Source: Kitasatospora sp. A2-31 (lineage in GTDB: Bacteria; Actinomycetota; Actinomycetes; Streptomycetales; Streptomycetaceae). From it: DNA of 64,000 bases. Made by a program: the position numbers and the translations under genes. A model generated the notes under the pieces. The model was not told the DNA's origin. It saw only the letters and a program-made list of their open reading frames with translations, and did no database searches. Below, piece after piece: positions 34,773 to 43,432 of the stretch. Each line of letters starts with the position of its first letter. The first letter of the stretch is position 1. The DNA is taken from positions 581,158 to 645,157 of the forward strand of contig NZ_JAKNTA010000005.1 in the NCBI RefSeq assembly GCF_022288725.1. The letters are read 5' to 3'.

Positions 34773-34855
34773 AGGGTCCGTCCTCAAACTCCCGTCGTCC
34801 GCCCGGAGGACGGGCCGGGCGTCACCGGGCAGGCGGGGGTTCGCGGACGGACCCT
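34773..34855. other. compound hairpin (11-bp outer stem enclosing an inner stem-loop)
   Basis: Perfect 11-bp arms AGGGTCCGTCC (34773-34783) and GGACGGACCCT (34845-34855) enclose 61 nt that contain a second hairpin (34791-34814, 9 of 10 pairs). It lies between the permease stop (34958) and the nos start (34702), both read leftward. It could be a terminator, a structured leader of nos, or a small RNA. Confidence 0.6.
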
Positions 34856-34873
34856 GGAGGTGCGGGGGCCGGT

Positions 34874-34890
34874 GGTCCGACTGCCGGACC
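34874..34890 (-). terminator. small hairpin after the sugar permease gene
   Basis: GGTCCG-N5-CGGACC, a perfect 6-bp stem 68 nt past the permease stop on the minus strand and just before the larger compound hairpin. Together they probably end the permease transcript. Confidence 0.4.
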
Positions 34891-34957
34891 GGCGACGGCC
34901 TCTGGTCGGGGCGGCCGGGTCGGACCGGGTCGGCGTCGTGGGGCGTCGGCCGGTGGC

Positions 34958-36388
34958 TCAGCCCATGTCCTCCAGGCGGACGCCCTTGGTCTCCTTCATG
35001 AAGCGGGCCACGAAGAGGATCGACAGCGCGGCGAAGCCCGCGTACGCCAGGTAGGTCGCCGAGAGGTTCCAGCGCGAGAGCGACGGGAACGAGACGGTGA
35101 TCGCCCAGTTGGCGATCCACTGGGCCGAGGCGGCGACCGAGAGCGCGGCGGCGCGGATGCGGTTGGGGAACATCTCGCCGAGCATCACCCAGACCACCAC
35201 GCCCCACGACATCGCGAAGAAGAGCACGAAGGCGTTGGCCGCGACCAGGGCCACCGTTCCCTGGAGGTCGGGCAGCGTGACGTCGTCGCCGCTGCCGGTG
35301 GCCGAGGAGAACGCCCAGCCGCAGGCGGCCAGTGCGACGGCCATGCCGGCCGAGCCGATCAGGGCCAGGGGCTTGCGGCCGATCCGGTCCACCAGCAGGA
35401 TCGCGACCACGGTGCCGAGGATGTTGATGACCGAGCCGATGAAGCTGATCAGGAGCGAGTTGCTCTGGTCGATGCCGACGGACTGCCAGAGGATCGACGA
35501 GTAGTAGAAGATCACGTTGATGCCGACCAGCTGCTGGAAGACCGACAGGCCGATGCCGACCCAGACGACGGGCAGCAGGCCGAACCGGCCGCCGAGCAGG
35601 TCGCGGAAGCGCGGGCGGTGGTCGGAGGCGATCAGGCCCTGGATCTCCGCGATCCGGGCGTCGGTGTCGGCGTCCTTGCCCTCGACCTCGGCGAGCACGG
35701 TGCGGGCCTCGTCCAGCCGGCCGGCCGAGATCAGGTAGCGCGGGGACTCGGGGATCGTCGAGGAGAGCACGAAGTAGACCGCGGCCGGCAGGACGCAGAT
35801 GCCCAGCATCCACTGCCAGGCCTCCAGGCCGAGCAGGTGACCGCGGGTGTCGCCGCCGGCGGCGTCCGCGAGCACCCAGTTGACCAGCTGGGAGATGGCG
35901 ATGCCGAGCACGATCGCCGCCTGCTGGAAGGAGGCCAGCCGGCCGCGGTAGCGGGTGGGGGCGACCTCGGCGATGTAGGTCGGCGCGATCACCGAGGCGA
36001 TGCCGATCGCGGCACCGCCGAGGACCCGCCAGAACGCGAGGTCCCAGGCGGAGAAGGGCAGCATCGAACCGACGGCGCTGACCGCGAACAGCAGCGCGCC
36101 CGCCTTCATCACCTTGATCCGGCCGTAGCGGTCGGCGAACCGGCCGGCCAGCGCGGCGCCGACGGCCGAACCCAGCAGCGCCGAGGAGACGATGAGGCCG
36201 GTCACGCCGTCGCCGACGCCGAACCTCTCCTGGATGCCGGAGACGGCGCCGTTGATCACGGAGCTGTCGTAGCCGAACAGGAAGCCGCCGAGGGCCGCGG
36301 CGGCGGTGATGAAGACGACGAAGCCGAGGCGGCCGGAGGCCCCGGCCTCCGCCGCCGCCGGCTCCGCGGGCTGCTGGGTGACGCTCAC
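34958..36388 (-). CDS. sugar porter family MFS transporter, GlcP-like glucose permease
   Basis: A 476-aa, 12-span H+/sugar symporter. It resembles Streptomyces coelicolor GlcP along its length, as far as I recall that sequence: GGFLFGYDSSVINGAVSGI, RFADRYGRIKVMKAGALLF, IPESPRYLISAGRLDEA, SVFQQLVGINVIFYYSS, VDRIGRKPLALIGSAGMAV, LGEMFPNRIRAAALSVAASA and the end FMKETKGVRLEDMG. Glucose is therefore the likely substrate. The GTG at 36388 follows AGGAG by 8 nt; a longer ATG frame (36445) has no ribosome site. It lies 118 bp downstream of egtD on the same strand, but the gap suggests its own promoter. Confidence 0.9.
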   Translation of the reverse strand: MSVTQQPAEPAAAEAGASGRLGFVVFITAAAALGGFLFGYDSSVINGAVSGIQERFGVGDGVTGLIVSSALLGSAVGAALAGRFADRYGRIKVMKAGALLFAVSAVGSMLPFSAWDLAFWRVLGGAAIGIASVIAPTYIAEVAPTRYRGRLASFQQAAIVLGIAISQLVNWVLADAAGGDTRGHLLGLEAWQWMLGICVLPAAVYFVLSSTIPESPRYLISAGRLDEARTVLAEVEGKDADTDARIAEIQGLIASDHRPRFRDLLGGRFGLLPVVWVGIGLSVFQQLVGINVIFYYSSILWQSVGIDQSNSLLISFIGSVINILGTVVAILLVDRIGRKPLALIGSAGMAVALAACGWAFSSATGSGDDVTLPDLQGTVALVAANAFVLFFAMSWGVVVWVMLGEMFPNRIRAAALSVAASAQWIANWAITVSFPSLSRWNLSATYLAYAGFAALSILFVARFMKETKGVRLEDMG

Positions 36389-36506
36389 GATCTTGACTCC
36401 TGGTACTCGGCACTGAGCTCGGTCGTCGCGATCGTAACGCGTCAATGTTCAAGTGTTGTACGCGGGATGCTCCTCAAATCCCCTCGCCCATTAGTAAGGT
36501 GAAAAA

Positions 36507-37478
36507 TCAAATCGGCTCGGCCAGGGAGAGGCCGAACCGGCCCTCCTCGTCCGTCCACCAGTGGGCCAGCCGCATGCCGGCCGCGGCCAGCTCCTCGGCG
36601 ACCCGCTCGCGGCGGAACTTGGCCGAGACCTCGGTGCGCAGCTCCTCGCCCCGGTCGAAGTGGACCGGCAGGTCCAGCGCCGGGATCTTCACGGTCTGGG
36701 AGCGCAGCGACCGCAGCCGCATCTCGATCCACTCCTGCTCCTGGTCCCAGAGCGCCACGTGCTCGAAGGCGGCCGGGTCGAAGTCGGCGCCGAGCTCCCG
36801 GTTGAGCACGTCGAGCACGTTCTTGTTGAACTCGGCGGTGACCCCCGCCGCGTCGTCGTAGGCGGCGACCAGTACCCGCGGGTCCTTGACCAGGTCGGTG
36901 CCGAGCAGCAGGGAGTCGCCCGGCTCCAGGGCGGCGCGCAGGCCGCGCAGGAAGGCCGCACGCTCGGGCGGGAGCAGGTTGCCGAGGGTGCCGCCGAGGA
37001 AGGCGACCAGTCGGGGGCCGCCGCCCGGGGGCAGGCCGAGCCGGGCGGTGAAGTCGGCCAGCACGCCGTGCACCGACAGCCCGGGGTACTCGTGGGCGAG
37101 CGCCTCCCCGGCGGCCGTCAGCGCGCTCTCGCTGACGTCCACCGGGACGTAACTGTCCAGGGTGCCCCGCTCCCGCAGCGCGTCCAGCAGCAGCCGGGTC
37201 TTCTCCGAGGAGCCGGAGCCGAGCTCCACCAGGGTCCGGGCCCCGGTGGCGGCGGCGATCTCGCCGGCCCGCGCGGTCAGGATGGCCCGCTCGGCGCGGG
37301 TCGGGTAGTACTCCGGGAGCCGGGTGATCTCCTCGAACAGCTCGCTGCCGCGGGCGTCGTAGAACCACTTCGGCGGCAGCCACTTGGGTTCGGAGGTCAG
37401 ACCGAGCTGCACGTCGTGCCGCAGGGCGGTGCTGAAGTGGTCGGCGGGCAGCAGGCGGGTGACGTCGAAGGTGCTCAT
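36507..37478 (-). CDS. egtD: L-histidine N-alpha-methyltransferase EgtD
   Basis: The 323-aa enzyme makes hercynine (trimethyl-histidine) from histidine and three S-adenosylmethionine, the first step of ergothioneine synthesis. Family blocks: LTSEPKWLPPKWFYDARG, SELFEEITRLPEYYPTRAE, SAM site LVELGSGSSEKTRLLLDAL, VPVDVSESALTAAGEAL, FLGGTLGNLLPPERAAFL, and AYDDAAGVTAEFNKNVLDVL near the histidine site. The length is normal. It is the fourth egt gene, with a 101-bp gap after egtC containing its own GAGGA ribosome site. Confidence 0.96.
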   Translation of the reverse strand: MSTFDVTRLLPADHFSTALRHDVQLGLTSEPKWLPPKWFYDARGSELFEEITRLPEYYPTRAERAILTARAGEIAAATGARTLVELGSGSSEKTRLLLDALRERGTLDSYVPVDVSESALTAAGEALAHEYPGLSVHGVLADFTARLGLPPGGGPRLVAFLGGTLGNLLPPERAAFLRGLRAALEPGDSLLLGTDLVKDPRVLVAAYDDAAGVTAEFNKNVLDVLNRELGADFDPAAFEHVALWDQEQEWIEMRLRSLRSQTVKIPALDLPVHFDRGEELRTEVSAKFRRERVAEELAAAGMRLAHWWTDEEGRFGLSLAEPI

Positions 37479-37579
37479 GGGGCGATGGATCCTCTGTTCA
37501 AAAGGTGAAGGAGAGGGGGCAGGCGGCCGTTTCCCGGGGTGGCCGGCGGCGCGGGCTCCGGTCCGGGCGCCTACCCACG

Positions 37580-38317
37580 TCAGAGCGGGTGGACCGTGAC
37601 GCCGTCCGGGCCGGCCAGCAGCAGCGAGCCGTCCGGGACGGCCGTCCAGTCCGGGTGGTCGTCGAAGGGTTCGGAGGCGACCACCACGCCGAGGCCGGGC
37701 AGGCTCCGGTGGTGCAGGGTGTCGCCCCAGGCGGTCGCGGCGATCGCGTGGCCGTCGGTGAGCAGCAGGTTGAGCCGGCCGGTGGTGTGGGCGGCCACGT
37801 CCGCGACGGTGCCGGCCAGCGCATCGCCCAGACCGGCGCCGGCCCGCAGCCGGTGCAGCACCAGGGCCCACAGCAGCGCCGAGTCGGTGCGCGCCGCCAG
37901 CTCCAGCAGCTCGGCCGGCGGCAGCAGGGCGGCCAGGGCGTCCAGCTTGCCGGGCCAGCCGGCCACCGCGCCGTTGTGGCTGAACAGCCACCGCCCGGCG
38001 GCGAAGGGGGCGGCGGCCTCCTCGCCCGCCGCGCACCCCTCGGTGGCGGAGCGGACGGCCGCCACCAGCGCCCGGGTGCGGATCACCCGGGCGAGGTCGG
38101 CGAAGGCGGCGTCCGCCCAGATCGGCCCGGCCCGCCGGTACCGGGCCGGGGTGGCGTCCCCGTCCGCGTACCAGCCGAGGCCGAAGCCGTCCGCGTTGAC
38201 CGTGCCGTACTGCTGGGCGCGCGGCGCCCAGGACTGCCGGTGGAGCCCGAACGGCGGCTCCACCAGCAGCTCCCGGGGCGCCACCGGTGCGCCCAGGTAG
38301 GCCAGGTGACGGCACAT
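37580..38317 (-). CDS. egtC: ergothioneine biosynthesis amidohydrolase EgtC
   Basis: A 245-aa class II glutamine-amidotransferase fold that removes the gamma-glutamyl group from the hercynyl-cysteine sulfoxide intermediate. The nucleophile is Cys2 after Met removal (MCRHLAYLGAPVAPREL). Other family blocks are NADGFGLGWYADGDATPARY, RTRALVAAVRSATEG, and GRWLFSHNGAVAGW with the Asn-Gly of the oxyanion hole. Its ATG shares one base with the egtB stop, so the two are translationally coupled. Confidence 0.95.
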   Translation of the reverse strand: MCRHLAYLGAPVAPRELLVEPPFGLHRQSWAPRAQQYGTVNADGFGLGWYADGDATPARYRRAGPIWADAAFADLARVIRTRALVAAVRSATEGCAAGEEAAAPFAAGRWLFSHNGAVAGWPGKLDALAALLPPAELLELAARTDSALLWALVLHRLRAGAGLGDALAGTVADVAAHTTGRLNLLLTDGHAIAATAWGDTLHHRSLPGLGVVVASEPFDDHPDWTAVPDGSLLLAGPDGVTVHPL

Positions 38318-39702
38318 CAGCCGGCCTCCACGTCGGCGGCGGTGCGGAACCCCGCGAAGATCTGCCGCCGGATCGGGTAGTCCCAGTTGCGGAACGTGCC
38401 GCGGCAGGCGACCGGGGCGACGGCGAAGCAGCCGCCGCGCAGCACCTTGTACTCCGGCCCGAAGAAGACCTCCGAGTACTCCTTGTACGGCCAGGCCGAG
38501 AAGCCGGGGTAGGGGCGGAAGTCGCTGGCCGTCCACTCCCACACGTCGCCCATCAACTGCCGCACACCGTAAGGGGATGCACCCTCCGGGTAGCTGCCCG
38601 CCGGGGCCGGGCGCAGGTGCCGCTGGCCCAGGTTGGCGTAGGCGGGGGCGGGCGCCGCGTCGCCCCAGGGGTAGCGGCGGGAGCGGCCGGTGGCCGGGTC
38701 GTGCCGGGCGGCCTTCTCCCACTCCGCCTCGGTCGGCAGCCGCCGCCCGGCCCAGCGCGCGTACGCGTCGGCCTCGTACCAGCCCACGTGCAGCACCGGT
38801 TCGTCGAGCGGGACGGGCTCCAGGACGCCGAACCGGCGGCGCAGCCACTGGCCGCCCTCGCGGCGCCAGAACAGCGGGGCGGTCAGCCCGGCCTGCTGCC
38901 GGTGCTCCCAGCCGGCCGGGGCCCACCAGCGCGGGTCGTCGTAGCCGCCGTCGGCGATGAACCGCAGGTAGGCGCCGTTGGTGACGGGTGTGGTGTCCAG
39001 CCGGTACGCGGGCAGTTCGACCCGGTGCGCGGGGCGCTCGTTGTCCAGCGCCCAGGGCTCGGTGTCGGTGCCCATGGTGAACGGGCCGGCCGGGATCAGC
39101 ACGTCGGCGGGCAGCGCGGCGGCGTCCGCCGGGGCGGGCGGCGGCGGGGGAGCGGCCAGCACCGGTTCGCCCTTGCGGAGCTGGTGGGTGATCAGCATGG
39201 TCTCGTCGTGCTGCTGTTCGTGCTGGGCGATCATGCCGAAGGCGAACCCGGCGTCCAGCAGCGGCGCGCCCTCCAGGGGGCTGGCGTCCAGCAGGTCGAG
39301 CACCCGGCCGCGGACCTCGTGCGCGTACGCGCGGGCCTCGCCGGGCGGCAACAGCGGCAGCGCGGGCCGCTCGGCGCGCGGGTGCTGGAAGGCGTCGTAG
39401 AGCGGGTCGATCTCCGGGTGCATCGGGTCCCGGCCGCCGACGTTGCGCAGCAGCCAGAGCTCCTCCTGGTTGCCGATGTGCGCGAGGTCCCAGACCAGCG
39501 GCGACATCAGCGGGGAGTGCTGGGCGGTGAGGTCGGTGTCCTCGACGCAGTCCGTCAGCGCGGCGGTCCGGTCGCGGGCGGCCTGCAGCTCGGCGGCGAT
39601 CGCCTCGCGCAGCGCCTCGACCGGGGTCTCCGGACCCGGAGCGAAGGGGTCGGCGGCGGGTGTGCCGGCGGGGGCGCCGGTCGGGCGGGCGTCGTCGATC
39701 AT
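38317..39702 (-). CDS. egtB: gamma-glutamyl hercynylcysteine S-oxide synthase EgtB
   Basis: A 461-aa non-haem iron oxygenase that joins hercynine and gamma-glutamylcysteine with O2. The N-terminal DinB-like domain supplies the iron ligands: WDLAHIGNQEELWLL and MIAQHEQQHDETML (HxxxHxE). The C-terminal FGE/sulfatase-modifying-like domain has IPAGPFTMGTD, RLPTEAEWEKAARHD, GDVWEWTASDF and VLRGGCFAVAPVACRGTFRN. The ATG at 39702 follows GGAGGAGG and overlaps the egtA stop (ATGA). All catalytic elements are present. Confidence 0.96.
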   Translation of the reverse strand: MIDDARPTGAPAGTPAADPFAPGPETPVEALREAIAAELQAARDRTAALTDCVEDTDLTAQHSPLMSPLVWDLAHIGNQEELWLLRNVGGRDPMHPEIDPLYDAFQHPRAERPALPLLPPGEARAYAHEVRGRVLDLLDASPLEGAPLLDAGFAFGMIAQHEQQHDETMLITHQLRKGEPVLAAPPPPPAPADAAALPADVLIPAGPFTMGTDTEPWALDNERPAHRVELPAYRLDTTPVTNGAYLRFIADGGYDDPRWWAPAGWEHRQQAGLTAPLFWRREGGQWLRRRFGVLEPVPLDEPVLHVGWYEADAYARWAGRRLPTEAEWEKAARHDPATGRSRRYPWGDAAPAPAYANLGQRHLRPAPAGSYPEGASPYGVRQLMGDVWEWTASDFRPYPGFSAWPYKEYSEVFFGPEYKVLRGGCFAVAPVACRGTFRNWDYPIRRQIFAGFRTAADVEAG

Positions 39703-41144
39703 GATGCGGCCTCCTCCGGGGGAGTGCGTCGGGTGCCGGAGCGCAGGGCGTCCAGCTGGTCGTCGGCCGGGCAGCGGCCGCGCGCGGGGTAGCGCTCGGC
39801 GAAGGCGGCGACGGCGGTGCGCAGCCCCTCGGCGCCGGGCAGGCGGCCCAGCGCGGCGTCGGCGGCGGCGAAGCAGGCGAGGGCGGCGCGGCGCAGCTCG
39901 GGATCGGCCACGGCCAGGGTGGCGGCGCGGCGCCAGGCGTCGCTGCGCGGCGGACGCGGGCCGTCGGCGCACTCCAGCGGCTCCAGGGCGGCGAGCGCGG
40001 TGTCGGCGGCGACCGGGTCGTCCAGCAGGGCGCCGACCAGGGCGGCGGGGACGATCCAGCCGTCGCCCGGCTGGGCGTCGATCATCCGCAGCTCCAGGTG
40101 GCCGCGCGGGCGGACCGGTGGGAAGAGCGTGGTGCGGTGGTAGTCCAGGTCGGCCAGGGTGGGCGGGCGCTCGCCGGCGCCGCGCAGCCAGTCGGCGAAG
40201 GTCAGTCCGGCCGGCGCCGTCCAGGGGAGCCCGTCGGGGCGGCGGATGCAGAGCACCTCGGCGTCCAGGACGTACCTGGTCCAGGCCTCGCACGGGTCGC
40301 CGTGGTCCGGCCCGGGGGCGAGCGTGCGGGTGGGGTCCATCCGGGACCAGACGGTCTGCCGGGTGGACCGGTGGCCGGTCGGCTTCCCGTCCAGCACCGG
40401 GGAGTTGGCGAAGGCGGCGACCAACACCGGCCCGAGCCGGTGCGCCAGGCGCCAGCGGCGGTCCAGCGCGTGCGGTCCGCTCGCGTCGCCGGCGTCCAGG
40501 CAGACCTGGACGGAGGCGGTGCCGGTCATCATGATCCGGCCCCAGGGCCCGGCGGAGTTGAAGAAACGTTCCATCGCAAGATAGCGGGGGTGGTCCAGCA
40601 CCATGTGCCGCGGGCGGGCCAGCGGATCGGTGCCGGTGCCGGTGAGGCGCAGGCCCTGCGCCGCGAAGGCGGCCCGCAGGGCGGCGAGGTCGCGCCGGGT
40701 GCCGGCGACGCAGGCGACGAGGCCGTCGGCGGGCGGGGAGCTGAGCTCGACCTGTCCGCCGGGTTCGAGGGTGAGGCGGGCCCCGGAGGGGAGCGACGTG
40801 CCGTCGGGGCCGCCGAGGGGCAGTGCGTCCAGTGCGGCGTGCAGCCGCTCCGGTGAGACGGGGTCGCCGGGACATCGGTCGTCGTGGACGAACCACTCGA
40901 CCTCGACACCGACCAGCCGGGGAGGGCCGATCTTGAAGCAGACGCCGGCCATGTGGCTGCGCGCCGCCGATTCGGTGAGCGGGGACACCCCGGTCGGGGG
41001 CGGTCCGGCGCTCTGCCGTTCCGGCGGACTGCTCGGGCTGGTCGGGCTGGTCGGGCTGGTCGGGCGTACGGGTATCACCGGACTCACCATCCTCGGGATC
41101 ACGATTGCGGCCCGGTCTACCTTGCCCAGTCTGCTACGGACCAT
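39699..41144 (-). CDS. egtA: glutamate-cysteine ligase EgtA
   Basis: Makes gamma-glutamylcysteine for EgtB. A GCS2-type ligase of about 481 aa: LTESAARSHMAGVCFKIG, PRLVGVEVEWFVHDDRC, LEPGGQVELSSPPA, GRIMMTGTASVQVCLDAGD, GHLELRMIDAQPGDGW. Conserved sequence begins about 65 residues after the chosen ATG (41144, with GGAG 9 nt before it); 41084 and 41165 are alternative ATGs, so the start is uncertain. The intervening stretch contains a 9-bp tandem repeat coding SPT units. It is 70 bp downstream of the C-S lyase gene, which suggests one transcript for lyase-egtA-egtB-egtC-egtD. Confidence 0.9.
   Translation of the reverse strand: MVRSRLGKVDRAAIVIPRMVSPVIPVRPTSPTSPTSPSSPPERQSAGPPPTGVSPLTESAARSHMAGVCFKIGPPRLVGVEVEWFVHDDRCPGDPVSPERLHAALDALPLGGPDGTSLPSGARLTLEPGGQVELSSPPADGLVACVAGTRRDLAALRAAFAAQGLRLTGTGTDPLARPRHMVLDHPRYLAMERFFNSAGPWGRIMMTGTASVQVCLDAGDASGPHALDRRWRLAHRLGPVLVAAFANSPVLDGKPTGHRSTRQTVWSRMDPTRTLAPGPDHGDPCEAWTRYVLDAEVLCIRRPDGLPWTAPAGLTFADWLRGAGERPPTLADLDYHRTTLFPPVRPRGHLELRMIDAQPGDGWIVPAALVGALLDDPVAADTALAALEPLECADGPRPPRSDAWRRAATLAVADPELRRAALACFAAADAALGRLPGAEGLRTAVAAFAERYPARGRCPADDQLDALRSGTRRTPPEEAAS
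41032..41066. repeat. 9-bp microsatellite in the 5' part of egtA
   Basis: Three to four tandem 9-bp units, two of them exactly GTCGGGCTG, coding SPT repeats on the minus strand. In frame, so copy number can vary without disrupting egtA. Confidence 0.8.
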
Positions 41145-41214
41145 GCGGGGCCGCTCCGCGAACATCTCGTGAAGAGCGCGTCCTCGCAGCTCGCAGGGGT
41201 GGCAACCGGGTGAA

Positions 41215-42456
41215 TCAGGCCGTTCCGAGCCCTTTCAGCCGCTCCGCGACGACCTCCAGGACCGGTCCCGGCAGGGCGTAGTCGAGCCGCAGCGAGCCCT
41301 CGCCGCCGGGCCCGAAGTCGGCTCCGTCCGAGGCCTCCAGCCCGCACCGCTCCAGCAGCGCCGTCCGGGCCCCCGCCGTCGGCAGGCCGAGCGCGGCGGC
41401 GTCCACCCAGAGCAGGTACGAGGCCTGCGGCGCGGAGCGTACGGCGGCGCCGAGCAGGCCGGTCAGCCGGTCCCGGGCGGCCGCCAGGTGCGCCAGCAAC
41501 GCGTCCAGCCACGGACCGCCGTGCCGCAGCGCGGCCCGCTGCACCTCCTGCTCCAGCAGCCCGCCCTCCCAGAGCCCGAAGCCCGCCATCACCCCGGTGA
41601 GCCGCTCGCGTAGCGCGGCGTCCGGCACCAGGGCGAAGCTGCTGGGGATACCCGAGGCGTTGAAGGTCTTGCCGACCGAGTTGACCGTGACCGTCCGCTC
41701 CCGGTACGGCCCCGCCACCTCGACGGCCACCGGGTGGCGGTGGCCCGGATGGGTGAGGTCGCCGTGCACCTCGTCCGAGACGAGGACGGCGCCGGCCCGC
41801 GCGGTGGCCTCGGCCAGCGCACGGACCTCGGCCGCGGTCCAGACCCGGCCGGAGGGGTTGTGCGGGCTGCTCAGCAGCACCGCGCCAGCTGGGCCGGGAC
41901 GGGAGTGGCGGTCCGGGCGCAGCGGGTCGGCCGCAGGCGGCGGCGCGGAGGGTGGCAGGGCGGCCGGGTGCCCGGCGAGCGCCGCGACCGGCAGCCGGTA
42001 GCCGGTGGCGTCCCGGTCCAGCGGCACCTCCCGGTACGGGAGGCCGGCGGCCCGGCACAGCTGGGCGAACCCGCCCCACTCGGGGGTCGGGAACAGCACC
42101 GGCCCGGTCGGGCGCACCGCCTCCAGCAGCAGCCGTACCGCTGTCCGCGGCCCGAACGGCAGCAGCATCACCCATGCCGGGTCCACCGCCACCCCGTGCC
42201 GCACGCGGTACCAGTCGGCCACCAGCTCCCGGTCGGCCGGATCGCACACCGTGTACCCGTACGCCCGGTGCCGTGCCCGCCGTTCGAGCGCCCGGGCGAC
42301 GGCGGGCGGCCCGGGCAGGTCCATGTCGGCCAGCCCCATCGCGATCACGCCGGCGGCGTCGGCGGAGCCGCGCCCGGCCCGTGCCCACTTGGCGCTGCCG
42401 GTTCCCGCACGGTCGAAGGGCCGGTCGAAGCCGAACTCGTCGGGCTGGCTGGTCAT
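41215..42456 (-). CDS. MalY/PatB-type PLP-dependent C-S lyase heading the egt operon
   Basis: A 413-aa fold-type I PLP enzyme. VLLSSPHNPSGRVW, VLVSDEVHGDLTHPGHRH (PLP Asp) and VNSVGKTFNASGIPSSFAL (Schiff-base Lys263) are the MalY/PatB cystathionine beta-lyase signature. The N-terminus has DRAGTGSAKWARA, close to the DRxxTxSxKWD box of that family but with Ala for Asp. Such enzymes cleave C-S bonds to pyruvate, ammonia and a thiol. The final step of ergothioneine synthesis needs a sulfoxide C-S lyase (EgtE, usually a different PLP class). No other PLP enzyme lies near egtABCD, so this gene, 70 bp upstream and co-directional, is a good substitute candidate (inference). GGAGG precedes the ATG. 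Confidence 0.88.
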   Translation of the reverse strand: MTSQPDEFGFDRPFDRAGTGSAKWARAGRGSADAAGVIAMGLADMDLPGPPAVARALERRARHRAYGYTVCDPADRELVADWYRVRHGVAVDPAWVMLLPFGPRTAVRLLLEAVRPTGPVLFPTPEWGGFAQLCRAAGLPYREVPLDRDATGYRLPVAALAGHPAALPPSAPPPAADPLRPDRHSRPGPAGAVLLSSPHNPSGRVWTAAEVRALAEATARAGAVLVSDEVHGDLTHPGHRHPVAVEVAGPYRERTVTVNSVGKTFNASGIPSSFALVPDAALRERLTGVMAGFGLWEGGLLEQEVQRAALRHGGPWLDALLAHLAAARDRLTGLLGAAVRSAPQASYLLWVDAAALGLPTAGARTALLERCGLEASDGADFGPGGEGSLRLDYALPGPVLEVVAERLKGLGTA

Positions 42457-42853
42457 GCGGCCTCCGGGGTGGAGCGGGGTGGGGGAGCGGGCGGGGTGCG
42501 ACGGCGGCGGTCAGGGACCGCCGGGGGCGTGCCCGCCGCTCCTCCCGTCTTCCCGCCCCGCGGCCCGGATACCCCCGGCGGGCCGCGGGAGCGGCCCGGC
42601 GCAGTAGCGGGCCGCCGGGCCGTGCGGTAGCGGCAGGTGCCGGCCGGCCGCTACGGAGGATCGTCCGGACCTGCCCGGCCGGGGAACGGCGCCGGCCGGA
42701 CGATGACCACGTCCTGGCGGGCAGCGGCACCCCCGGTGCGGCACCGGCCGGCCCGGTGCGCCTACGCTGCGGGCCTGGCACGCCGGGCGGGGACCCGCAG
42801 GCCGGACCGGCACCCGCACGCCGGGCGGCCACCGGCAGGAGGAGGGGCGCACG
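42457..42853. other. 397-bp divergent intergenic region
   Basis: Separates the leftward lyase/egt operon from the rightward ABM gene. No convincing ORF. It contains a long inverted repeat (ATCGTCCGG at 42660-42668 and CCGGACGAT at 42696-42704) and a nearby shorter one (GTAGCGG / CCGCTAC at about 42627-42653). Promoters for both sides must lie here, but I see no clear -35/-10 pair. Confidence 0.5.
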
Positions 42854-43420
42854 ATGGCGGCGGACGGACGGCACGGGGAACAGGGCGACGAGATCACGCT
42901 GTTCGTGGCCCGGCGGGTGGAGGCCGGTCACGAGGCGGCGTTCGAGGTCTGGGCGAAGGGCATCCTCGCCGCGGCCGCCGCGCACGAGGGCAACCTCGGG
43001 ACCGGCCTGCTGCGCCCGGCCGGCCCGGACGACCCCTGGCACCTGCTGCTGCACTTCCGGGACACCGCCGCGTTCCGCTCCTGGCAGGACTCCCCGGCGC
43101 GGGCGGCCTGCTTCGCCGAGGCGGACGGACACCACCACGAGGTGCACCGGCACGAGATCCTCGGCATGGAGGGCTGGTTCGCCACCACCCCGGCCGCCGC
43201 CAAGGGACGCCCGCCGGTGCGCTGGAAGATGGCGGTCGCCTCGACGGTGGCGATAGCCCCGCTCACCGTCACCGCGAGCCTGCTGCTCAATCCGCACCTC
43301 GCCGGCCTGCCGGTGGCCGTCCGGCCGCTGGTGACCGCGCCCCTGATCAGCGCGCTCATGACCTACGCGGCGCTGCCGGTGGTGACACGGCTGCTGCGCC
43401 GCTGGCTGTTCACCGGGTGA
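42854..43420 (+). CDS. ABM-domain (antibiotic biosynthesis monooxygenase-like) membrane protein
   Basis: A 188-aa protein with an N-terminal ferredoxin-like ABM domain (about residues 14-110: VARRVEAGHEAAFEVWAKGI, NLGTGLLRPAGPDD, HLLLHFRDTAAFRSWQDSP) and two C-terminal spans (VASTVAIAPLTVTASLLL, LISALMTYAALPVVTRLL) ending in a basic RRWLFTG. ABM proteins can be haem monooxygenases or small quinone-oxidising enzymes; the membrane-fused form is a recurring uncharacterised architecture in actinobacteria. GGAGGAGGGG lies before the ATG. It converges on the SRPBCC gene with only 12 bp between. Confidence 0.85.
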   Translation: MAADGRHGEQGDEITLFVARRVEAGHEAAFEVWAKGILAAAAAHEGNLGTGLLRPAGPDDPWHLLLHFRDTAAFRSWQDSPARAACFAEADGHHHEVHRHEILGMEGWFATTPAAAKGRPPVRWKMAVASTVAIAPLTVTASLLLNPHLAGLPVAVRPLVTAPLISALMTYAALPVVTRLLRRWLFTG

Positions 43421-43432
43421 GGGCCCGGGCCC

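Noticed and set aside
34773..34855. The nested inverted repeat as a MITE or IS remnant
   Set aside because: The 11-bp ends look like terminal repeats, but no target-site duplication flanks them and no second copy is visible in the window.
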